Origin: Blakeslea trispora
Taxonomy: Eukaryota > Mucoromycota > Mucoromycetes > Mucorales > Choanephoraceae
DNA length: 64,000 bases
Assembly: GCA_025331445.1 (NCBI GenBank)
Contig: JAIWNE010000142.1
Coordinates: 1 to 64,000 of the forward strand
Direction: 5' to 3'
The position numbers and the translations under genes are program-made. The notes beneath the pieces are model-generated. The model made no database searches. It was given only the letters and a program-made list of their open reading frames with translations, and had not been told where the DNA came from. Below are positions 22,944 through 33,465 of this stretch, piece after piece. Position 1 is the stretch's first letter; each line of letters opens with the position of its first letter.

Positions 22944-25449
22944 TGTAAACGATAATACTGTTGTTAAACGTTGAATTAAAACAAGTTGAAGAAGAAAAGA
23001 AAACCAAGAACCGAACAAGACAAGAAATAAAGATTTATGTGATCTGATTTATTTTCAAATATAACCTGACTCTAGTTCTCTAACAAAATATTTAAAGAAT
23101 ATTCCTTTTATAAACTGAAGTTTAACAAAGTCACATCTCTATCTTACGATTGTCTGAATGAACTTGCTAATTATTCAATCGTGATTAAACAACTATAAGT
23201 ACTTTAATCAAATGAAAACAATTAGCTTATCATATAATCTTACTTGGTTTAGTGTAAAACAACAGGCACCAGTCTGATCAATTATAGTACATTTTAAGAG
23301 TAAAGCTTTCAATTTTAGCAATTTTAATACGATTTGACATGCTTTATTAAATAATGAATTGTACAATTGAATCAACACTTGCAACGAAACAATAAAACAA
23401 TAAATTAGATTCGAATGTCAAACAACGTTATAACACACAATAAGAATATAGGAAGAATTCAAACCACTTTTGACAGATATAAGCCTACCATTAATATGAT
23501 GTTAAATAATACTAGTTTTTATCAAGATAAAAAGCACTTGAACAATTTAATATAATAAGACATATGTTGGTCTTATTGAGGAGAAAACTAAAAACTGAAC
23601 TACTGTTTTGCTGCTAAAGATAATGCAATGTGTAGACGTCTATTAAACTCAGTATCCTTCTCTTGCTCTACAGCCAATATCGCTCATTTAGAAAACAAAA
23701 AAGCTTTATTGAACCAAATTCAAAGCCGTTATATCGAATGAAGCTAAAGATACTTTTTTGCAAGAATTTATACAAAAAGCTAGCAGCAACTTCATCACCC
23801 GGCATAAAACAAAGTCATGACGCATAAAAAAAAGTAGCAACTTACACCTACAAACTGCAATTTACTATCAAAAGCCAAATGACTTTTGTGAAAGGAATTT
23901 TGACTTGAGAATAACTTTCAATCAAGTAATCAAGCATTATCAATTTGAAAAAAGAACACAACTCGGCAAATGCAAGAAAGTCATATTCCAAAACCATACA
24001 TACATCATAAATTGGCAATATAATTCTATATACAATTGCCAAAAGACAAGCAACATTGAGCATGTTCCTTTTAATAGTGGTTTCTCATTACATGATCTAG
24101 TTAACTACAATGAAAGCCAGATAAACTAGTGATTTCAAGTACAACTAATCTTTACTTGAGCTTTGTATCAATGTAAACATGACTATCAACCATAGAAGCA
24201 AATTATTTTTCGTAGATAACCAAAATTAAAAGCTACTTTTTACAATAGATGGATTACATGGATTAGCAAATTAAACAAGTTGTTTCGCATTCACCTAGTA
24301 CAAATTGCTATAATTCAGAAGGCAAACAACCATAAAAAAAAGACTAATTGTAGCACATAAGTCAAACATTTGCAGCTATTAGAACAATATTAATAAAGTT
24401 CTTGATAAAAACATGTAGGAAACATGAACAATATTGTAACCAGAAATTTAGATGGAAACAAATATAGACGTTAAAACAAAGCATCTTTATAGTAACGCTT
24501 TAGTCGTGAATAAGAAAAGATAACTTGACAAGCGTATATTCCATCTCTAAACATGGCATATCAATTGCGTGATCAAAAAGTAATCAGAGAGAACATTGCT
24601 CTAAAAGAGTGTTAAGATAACACTTAAAGTATCACTTTCAATTTTTAACAAAGATCAAATAAGTGTGCTAAAACAAAGTAAACAGAATCAAAGAAATAGA
24701 TGAACAAAATGTGTTAGTTAAAAAACCCCCCCCATTTAAAGGCATATGATGTGTTTAAGGCTTAATTCAAGCTTGTAATAGTGTTAAAGTATACTGAATA
24801 ACATAAACAATTTCAGATGCTTTGGCATTGATATCAAAATCGACAAATAAGGAAAGTGTTGACGAAACACATATTATCAGGTCAAGAAGCAAGCGATCCA
24901 AGTATAAAGGCTACAAAAGATGATAAAAACCATTGCTAACATCATAACAGTATCAATAACCAAAAATTATGTCTAAAAGTATAAATCTAATGCAGAAATA
25001 CTCAATAAAAATGTAACAGCACGTCTTTTTCATCGATTAAATACGAAAAAGTTATTCAAAATGCTTGACAACAACCAATGAAGCAAGTCAGTAACTATCT
25101 TCATCTCATGGAGTATTAAGAACGAAAAACATGGCATCGAGCATATTGACATTAACTAAGAAACAGAGACATCTTAACAAATTTTGTTTTGCTCACAGAA
25201 AATTAATGGATTTACTCGACATATATGGAAGGTAAAAAATCGACGAATATGGTAAATGGCATTCATCGTCGTACGGCGTTACTAAACATAGTAATTTTCT
25301 AAGCAGGGAACCTCCCTATATCTTAATAGTAGTTAAAAAATCTATATAAAAAAAAAGATCTCAAAAAAAAAAGATCTCAAGAAAAAAAATATTTCAAGAA
25401 AAAAAAAGATTTCAAAAAATAAAATACATTTTAGCTTCTTTTCTTTTTA
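22944..25449. other. AT-rich gene-free region
   Basis: About 2.5 kb with stops in all frames, many poly(A) runs and no recognisable domain, inverted repeat or RNA gene. Confidence 0.55.
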
Positions 25450-25920
25450 ATTTTGTTTTAAAAATAATAAGTAAGTTGGTACTGATTTGATTGAGTAAAG
25501 GCTAACAAAACTTCTTTAGCTAAGATATGGTTTCAGTGGAATCATTTGTATTGTATCTAACTGCTTGAGGTAATGACTTGCAAATATGTTATTGTCTTAT
25601 AGGCTAATCTTTTTGTGTTATAAAAGCCCCTTGACCTGAGTCTCTCTGCCTATTTTTTTATTCTTGGATGAAATGGTTTAAGGTAATTAACAAGTAATAC
25701 ATAGTCCAACAACTGTCTTGACAATTATCTCTTAGATACTCTATGTGGCCTTTCTTATAAGTCTCAAGCATCAGTCTCTTCTTTTGAACTGTAAGTTGAT
25801 AAATGAACACTTAAAGAATTTAAAAAAACTCTAGTTTGTTTATAGATCTTTTTAAAAGAAGACTTCGTTGTGATTTGGCTGTATGCTCTTATTCTTATAA
25901 TATTCTTTACTGATTTAATG
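25450..25920 (+). repeat. Repeat R1, copy 2
   Basis: Direct copy of 12900-13380 with a few dozen differences and a shorter TCTG run in the middle. The homology stops at GATTTAATGTAA, where repeat R2 begins at once. Confidence 0.85.
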
Positions 25921-26260
25921 TAAACGATTCAATTTTTTTTAGTTTATGATACTTGTTCAAGTTTAAGAATGTCTTGTTAAAAGTTTGAAGCAGATTGGAA
26001 AGGTCGACCAAGTGCACGCTATTTTCATCCATCAAATTTCCTTAAAAAAATTCCAAGTCCCAAAAAATATCAGACAAGGTGCTTTTTAGCAGAAATGATT
26101 AAAAAAGAAAGAAAAAAGGAAGTCATGTATGAGTGCGAAATTACTATGAGCTAAAAATGGGGGACAAACAATGAGTATTTCATGCAAATAGCATGCTAGT
26201 TTGTAAGTTGGGGGTCAGGCTATTTTGGAAGAATCGTTTTAGGCAAAAGAACTAAATGCC
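25918..26260 (+). repeat. Repeat R2, copy 1
   Basis: Matches the reverse complement of 57195-57520, from TAAACGATTC to TTTAGGCAAAAGAA. Shared words include AAAGTTTGAAGCAGATTGG and GGGGGACAAACAATGAGTA. No open frame. Confidence 0.85.
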
Positions 26261-28284
26261 ATCATATTACATTGCTAAATGTGTTTAGCTCTTTAAAGAC
26301 AAAAATTACCATTCATTCTACAGTAAAAATTGCTCTTTATGCAAACCCAAGACATTTCCCATTTCAGTACAATTTTAGCTTGAATCTGTCAATGAAATCA
26401 TACTTTCTTCCCATCACTGTCATATTTCTCATATATACTGGCTATTTTTTTTCAATCCCCCATTTTCTTTTTTCTCTCTTTTTTCATTTGATTCACAGCA
26501 TAATGGTAAGCACTTTTATTTCTGCTTTATTTTTTTTCTATAATCCATCAACATCACTGACTCTTTTATTTCACAATAGTTACATGTATATCACCTTATG
26601 ATGACAACATTTCAACAACTCGACTACGCTCCTCTTCTTATTTAGCATTTTCCAACCCAACATCTGTATCTATCTGCTTATCATCAACATTAAATACACT
26701 TATATACATACTCATCATAAGCTCTAATTGACAATCCTTTGTCCATGCCACCTTCTTCTGTATTGCTTTTCACCATCTCATCCATGGCTTTTTAATCCAA
26801 TCTGCCTGCTATATCTCATGTAGCTTAAACTTATTCTTCTTTCACTTATATCTGAATTTTATCTCTATTAATGCTGCCAATCTGGATGGATGCCTTTTTT
26901 CAAGTAACTCATGCCTAAGGTCCTTCAGTTTCTTCATTTATATGTCTAAACAATTTTGTAGACATTGCATTTGCTAGCTTGCTCTGTTTGTAGTCATTGC
27001 CTTGGGGCCTTTTGACAAACACACATTCAATTGTCCATAATGCTTCCATCCTATGTCTAAGTTATTCATGTCTACCTTCTTTCTTGTGAGCTCATGTGGT
27101 CTTTCTCTCTAACTATTGCCATTGGCCATTGTCCTGACTTCATGAAATACTTCTCCTCTCTGATATATCGTCGCTCAAAAAACAGGGTCTCTTCTAATGT
27201 TGCCATCTCTCTACCTCATCTACAAAAAATAATCTCTATCCGCCTATTCTCTTTCCACTGCTATGGTCTGTGCTTTTAAAGCTTGCCGGATCACTTTTTG
27301 ATTGAACTTGGGGTTCCTTCCAACTTTACTGCTTATTTTTTTTTGTGTCTTCTTGCCTTTGCTCATGCTTACATGTGTGCTCCATCCCAAATGGGGTTGC
27401 TTCATCACCTTGAATCTCTTTCGTGACAAGTGAAATACCGCTTCCAGACTATTTTTACTTGACTGTCTTACCAAATGAACTTCTATCTATCAACTGTTTA
27501 CTTCTGATTGTTGCTCGCACAGTTGACTGGACTCATGAGATACCTAATCGCATATAACGGAATCAACATGCTCATGACAAAGTACATGCGTAAAGGATCG
27601 CGTCTCAACTTTTATTTTAGACTTTCTATGCTATTCATTGTCTTCCTCTGTTGTTTCTGACTCTTGTATGTACCGTTGACAAGTGATCTCTAAATTAGTG
27701 TTGCATGTTACTTCAAGATGGCTGTCAAGAAAAAGAAACAATCACGAAAAAAACAATCTCGGTAAAGGCTGTATCTTTTTTTCAAGCGCAGCTACTGCAA
27801 TGCTTACTGAAGGCTCTATTCATTAGTATTATCTCATTTCTGCATCTTATACTGCTTCTTATTATCCCAAAGGCTTCCATATCAAAGCTAACCATGCCTA
27901 TCTATCTGGATACACTCACTACAGCATTCTGGTCACAAAAAGAGATGTCTGAGCTATAAATGTGACTAAAGAAGAACCCATATTTAGTATTTATTCGATC
28001 TAAATCAATAAAATTAAAGAAGCCTGATTTGTCTACAATTTTAAAAAAGACGCAATGTAACGAACACGACTGGCCTCTAATACTAGATAATCTAATAACA
28101 TTTAGGCTTATTTAAAGGAATACTAACAAACTATTTGCCTGTTTAATATTTATCCACATAGAACCTGATCATTTAAACCTCTTTAATGTTTGTGTTTTCA
28201 TTTGATTCTAAAACTCCACTTGAGCTATATAAGCGATCATCATTGGTCTTCATAGCGGTATACCAATGTTTTTAAGCAGTCAAA
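26261..28284. other. Pyrimidine-biased region without a supportable gene
   Basis: From about 26600 to 27960 the plus strand is rich in C and T, so the minus strand reads like eroded coding or transcript sequence. A 76-codon minus frame (27244-27474) is basic but has no known motif. A hydrophobic 109-codon plus frame at 26272 is probably chance. I assign no gene. Confidence 0.45.
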
Positions 28285-28400
28285 AAATGGGCCAATCTAC
28301 CAAAATTGGGCTAAACGAATTTTAGCCCATTCAATTTGTTAGTAGACCGATTGGGCTGTAGGGCCCAAATTTTGGGCCATCAGCCCACCCGTTTGAGCCG
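28285..28400. repeat. Cluster of TGGGCY / RGCCCA words
   Basis: At least seven copies of TGGGCC, TGGGCT or their complements within about 110 bp, in both orientations. This resembles the GGGCC-rich ends of some hAT transposons. No transposase is nearby and no borders were fixed. Confidence 0.5.
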
Positions 28401-28578
28401 TAGTGAAAGTGACCAGTCCTTAAATCTGTACTTTCCTGAGTTCTCTAGCAATTTCTTGCGAAGACTAGTTAAGTCCATTTCAACTTCTAGAAATTTCTCA
28501 TCATAGTTAGTAATTATATAGATATCAACCTCCTTAAGAAATAAAGAACATCATCTTTTTGGACAGAATAATAATAAA

Positions 28579-28653
28579 GAGTTATTTACCAACATGATAT
28601 ATGGGTTCCGCTGTAGGATCTTTGCTTTAGTGGTACCCCATATTAAATAACTC
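28579..28653. repeat. Small palindromic element (75 bp)
   Basis: GAGTTATTTA at 28579-28588 is the complement of TAAATAACTC at 28644-28653, with ATATGGG and CCCATAT inside. It may be a MITE-like or foldback remnant. Confidence 0.45.
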
Positions 28654-29130
28654 GCTCTTTTAAAACATTTTTCTTACAATTCCGCAATCGCATCCAAAAT
28701 GCATGGTTTTGTAATTTTTCTTTGTTCATCTTTACTTATTAACTTGACTCTATCAGAAATAAAGTGTTTTTAGATAAAAAGAGTTTTTCTCCTGTCTGCA
28801 GCTTATGTTGATAGGTACTTTGAGTTATTGCCTCTACCAAGATGGCCGAAACACTAGTTGCGATTCAACACATGAAGTTCAAGAAAACGATCTACTTGAT
28901 GAACGAATAAAAGAACTGAAAAGAAAACAGAAACTTTAGAATAAACAGCGCTTACTCAAAGCAAAATAGCTTATACAAGCTAGAGAATTAAGTTATTCAT
29001 GCTGAGTAAGACTAATTCTACACGATTAATCAAAACAAAAGAGGACAAGTTGCTAAAGGCGAATAAGGATAGTGACTTTGTTTGATTGGGTAAAATTATA
29101 ATTCATATAACAACATAAATAATTATTGTA

Positions 29131-29210
29131 AGCATAAAATGACATAAGAAGGTATAAGAGGATATAGAAAGACATAAGAGGGCATAAGAGGGCATAAGAA
29201 GACACATAAA
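29131..29210 (-). repeat. Tandem CTCTTATGCC repeat after the Crypton stop
   Basis: Directly after the stop at 29211-29213, on the coding (minus) strand, about six imperfect 10-base units related to CTCTTATGCC follow each other. A similar TATGCC-rich repeat follows the A2 transposase stop at 54906. Confidence 0.8.
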
Positions 29211-31848
29211 TTAGTCTCTTCTTCCTCTTAATTTTTTTCTTTTGGTTTCTTCGGAAGGAGAGTATGCTTGTTTCTGCAACTCAGTTCCCAGGCGATCCAA
29301 GGACCATTGTCTTGTATTCAAAACTTTTTGCAACTTGTCTACGGCAGCTGGTACCGAAAGGCTAAGGTCGTCTTGTAAATATGTTACTGCGTTGATGATC
29401 TTATTTCGAAGATTAAACCACTTGCGATCGTTCTGGCGTCATTTTGTTTTGTAGTTTTTCTCCAGATCTGACACTGCATAGTTTCCATCAATATCATGGA
29501 TCCATTCGTTCCAAAGCCCTTCAACAATTGTAACTGTTCTGCTTATCTTGTAGTTGGGAATTCTGTCCAAAGGAAAGGAAGGAACAGAGAAAGAGAAAGT
29601 ATAAGAAGAAGAAGCAGGAACAGAAGAGAAAGGAACGGAGGAAGAAGAAGGGACGGAGGAGGAAGAAGGAACAGAGGAGGAAGAAGCAACAGAGCCATCT
29701 AACAGATGCTGAAGACTTTGTGGACCTAACCTGAAATTGAGAGGCACCTCTCCTCGAACAATGCTGTGTGCTATACCGGTTAGCGACGACACGGCACGAG
29801 AGATGTCTTGCAGCATTTTATTTGAATTAGCTTGCATTAAATCCCTTGTTCTCATATGCTTTTCTATGACTGGCATTACTTGGCTCAGGATTGATTGTCT
29901 TTGGTTTGCACAATCATGCATATGCTGGAGAGTTTTTCTGTAAAATGTGTTAGAGAAAATTATAAAACCTCTTCGGATAAAATACATACTCTCTGAACTC
30001 AGGAAACAAACGATGCTTGAAGACATCATGCTTCCAAATAGGGTGATGAGGAATTACATCCATCATCACTGCAGCATCTTGAAGAATTGTTATCTTTGAG
30101 CACTTGATTAGCTTAAGGAACTTGTCGGCGGAGACATACACTTCATCAACAGCATTTGATTGGATTCTGCCATGCCATTCTTCAACCCAAGGGAACACCG
30201 TCCTCTTCAACTCATCACATGGCTCTTCTGTTGCCCTTGGGAGGCGGTACTTGGAGTCATCGTCAAAGCCAGCAAAAACCCTCATAATCTTTCGAGGCAG
30301 GGAATTCAGGTAAGCGTTGCTCATTGTGTCTTGGTTCCATTGCCCCATTCACTTGACTTGGGACTCAGATACACCACAAAAATCAGCCATCTTGGCAGCA
30401 GAGCCTCTTGGGACGTGCGTCACCTTCCTCTTTACCACTATGTTGGCTGCATCCAAGCCAGCCTTCATGAACTTGGCGTGCATGTTTCTGGAAATGGGGC
30501 ACATGTAATGATTGGACATCATTTCTTCATCAATCATTTCTTCTTCACTGCTATCATCTTCAGCAACATCTCCATTAACTATGAATAACAGAATGTGAAT
30601 AAAAGAGCAATTGGATTTGTATGTTCATCACTTACTTCTTACTGGTTGTTTTCCTTTGTTTTTCTTGAGCATGTTTGCTTGCGGGCGTGCACCTTGAATT
30701 ACCTTGAGCTTAAACCAGTTTTTTTGGAAGACAAGTTAGGAAAAGCTTCTGACTCTATGTGCCATCTCCAAAAGAATTGGAATCCCATAGCCATAATAGG
30801 GCAGATCTCTACTTGCTTGTTGCGCAGGCAGGCACCGAACTGGGTTTTGTTCCACTTGTTTGTCTTGCCTTGTTGAAACAGGAGAAGCATGCATGGGTAC
30901 GAGCCTTCAGCCTTAACCTTGGGGAGATCTTCATATTGTAAATTGGCGAACTCAAGTCCTCTCACAGACTCACCTCTCAAGAGACAGAAATGGGAAAGCA
31001 AAAAGGCGACAGCATTGCGAAAGTCGTACTTGTGCTTGTTGTTATGAGAGGTCATGAAATACAACACAACATCTTTCATATAATTAACAGAAGAGCAACC
31101 ATTTGAGAAAGCAGAGGTTCTACGGTCTTTGTTGTTGGCATGATCAGCAGCACTTTCTCTTTATCTAATAACCTTCAGGATTTGACTAATTGGCTTAGTT
31201 TTAGGAGATGTATCAGTGTTGCAGCCCATAAACTTTTGATACTGACAGAGGTCAACAATGGCGGCGATATAAGCATTGACTGTGCTAAAAAAGAGCTTCT
31301 TGGGACTTCTAACGACCTGAATGGATTCAGCAGCAACTTCTTCAAGATTTTCTTGTTCACCAAGTTTTCTTCCAGCAACACGGAGGCCTCGGTCGATTAC
31401 CTATTTCGAATAGATTTAGTACCAATTAAAAACTGCAGACAAATACAATTAATGAACTTACTCTCTTGTAAAGAAACAACAGCAACTTGTCACCAGTTGC
31501 TTGATAGCGACTGATAAGGTGTTGATTGTAGAACTCTTCATGACAAAATCTCAAAAATTCAACTTGCTTGCTTCTGTAGCTGATGTTAATGCTGTAGCTC
31601 CAGGATTGTTGAATATCTGCGTAGGCTACCCCTTTGGTAGCAGCCATATCAAAGACAAGATCTCCAGCAATATTGCCAGCTTCATCAATGTTTCTGACCA
31701 CCGTTTTTTGGAAGTTTTTAGAAATTTGTCTCAAGCCATTGCCTTGTCTACCAGTTTTTTGAATGTTTTGATAGTGAGGAATATGATCACGAATCAATTG
31801 TTCATCTGTGATTTCAGGGACTTGGTTGACTGCTTGGTTAAAACGCAT
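29211..31848 (-). pseudogene. Crypton tyrosine recombinase with GCR1-like C-terminus
   Basis: Four exons: 31462-31848, 30636-31400, 29990-30578 and 29211-29937. The N-terminal core-binding part leads to the catalytic Arg in HFCLLRGESVRG, the HVPRG box (His-x-x-Arg) near 30410 and NAYLNSLPR with the nucleophilic Tyr near 30315. This is a tyrosine recombinase of the Ndc10/Crypton type, which integrates circular DNA by site-specific recombination. The C-terminal domain (VEGLWNEWI, DLEKNY, NLRNKII) matches the GCR1_C DNA-binding domain, after a Ser/Val/Pro linker. Stops TAA 31161-31163, TGA 30349-30351 and TGA 29439-29441, plus a one-base shift near 30725, inactivate it. Confidence 0.85.
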
Positions 31849-33465
31849 TTCCAGCTTGATAATAGGGTGTTTGTAAAGAAAGTATTTAAAAGAATGATCT
31901 ACCTTTGAATTTGTCTCAACTTATATACTTTCTTGCTCTGAAAAAAAAATCTTATGATAATTAATTGAATTGCTTTATGTAATTTAATTAATGGGTTATC
32001 GTACTGTATGTTCTGCGAAATTTATGCATATGTGATGTCTATTGGTGTCTATTGATGTTAATTGATTTCATTAATAAATGCAAAAGTGCAAGAATAGTGT
32101 AATTCGAGCGCCGATAATATTTCTTAAACAAAGGATATTCATTGGCTATACAAAGTATGCTTTTTGTAGAAATGGTATCAAAAAACCACATTTAAGAAAT
32201 AGTCTATACGACGTATAATAGTCCATAGATAAATATGCTTTATTTTCGCAACTTTTCAAATAAAAACTAAAGAACATATAGCTTGTAACTAAAGCGGGAA
32301 CCCTGTTATAAAAAAGATGAGTTATTAAATGAAATTTTGTTAAATAACTGTAGTTATTAACTCCGTCGGGAACCCTTAATAGTGGGCACCCAAATGAAAA
32401 ATAATAGAAAGTTTTTTTTATTTTCTCGTGACTCTAATCCTCACTTCATTTAAACCTCAGCTGCACTATTCTTTTTATGGTGGAGAAGCCACTCTTTCCC
32501 CCCGCCAATACTCGTATTCTCTGATTTGCCCAGCTATCTGCTCTACCCAGTGTTTATCGCTTTCTGCTCATCTATCTTAATTCTTTTATTTTCCGGTGTA
32601 TATCGCTATCTTTACCTTCCAATGTCTCCTACTACTGACGACTGCCTAATTAGTTCAATCTCTCAATTAGTACCAGAAAGTCGCTTCACACGCGGTGAAA
32701 AATTTCTTGATTTTTTTGAAGAAAAGTGCCAGCAAAATTTTGGAGTCATATTTATACCATATATGGAAATTACTTAAAGGACTATTTTGATTGGACGAAA
32801 TACAAGATATTTTATTGGCTTAAAATAGTTCAGGATTTGATAGCTTACCACAGCCTAGGGTATCATCCTCAGGCACCAGAATGAGCTAATAGCGTTTGTT
32901 TGACCAATTCGATCTTTGCAATTGCCAACTAAGCCTAATCTGACTTGTGCCTTTTGATGAACCATAGATTTGCAGATAGTAGCTTCTACGACAATATTTG
33001 AAACAAAAGACATGAACTAAATAGATACATTGTTAAAACATGTTCTTCAGAATATAATGCAATTTGAGATTACCTTACGAGGACGAACTTTTTTTCAAGC
33101 TTGCATTGTATTCTAATATAATTGAAATCATTAGTCAAACGAAATTGCTTCAGCATAGAAAAAGAAGCTTACCTTCCATAACAATCGCGAAGGACTACAA
33201 CTAGACATTGAGATGCATATCTATTGATCCTGTTTTAATTAATAAGCATGTCAAATCGTTGCAATTCTACTTGATTTAGCTTACCTCTGGTTTTGAAATA
33301 GCAATTATGTAAAACTACAAAGATACTACTTCAACTAACAAAATATTGCAGATTAGAAAGACAGTCCAAGAACGAAATAAATGCTTTGTTTACGGCTGCT
33401 TACCATAAAAAGAATTTACTTTCTGAAACTTGACAACCACCTTTTTCACTTAATTAGTTTCAAAA
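31849..33465. other. Intergenic, with short GGGAACCC repeats
   Basis: CGGGAACCCT occurs at about 32290 and again near 32368, around an AT-rich GAGTTATTAAAT stretch. An 83-codon plus frame at 32526 has a hydrophobic start but no motif, and I do not call it a gene. Confidence 0.45.

Noticed and set aside
26272..26601. Hydrophobic 109-codon plus-strand frame
   Set aside because: Its hydrophobicity follows from T-rich DNA. No motif, no conserved neighbour and no intron structure support a gene.
27244..27474. Basic 76-codon minus-strand frame in the pyrimidine-biased region
   Set aside because: It is rich in Lys and Arg, but no fold or relative is recognisable and the flanking frames are full of stops.
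32526..32777. 83-codon frame with a hydrophobic start
   Set aside because: No motif, no promoter and no match to the companion or transposase families.
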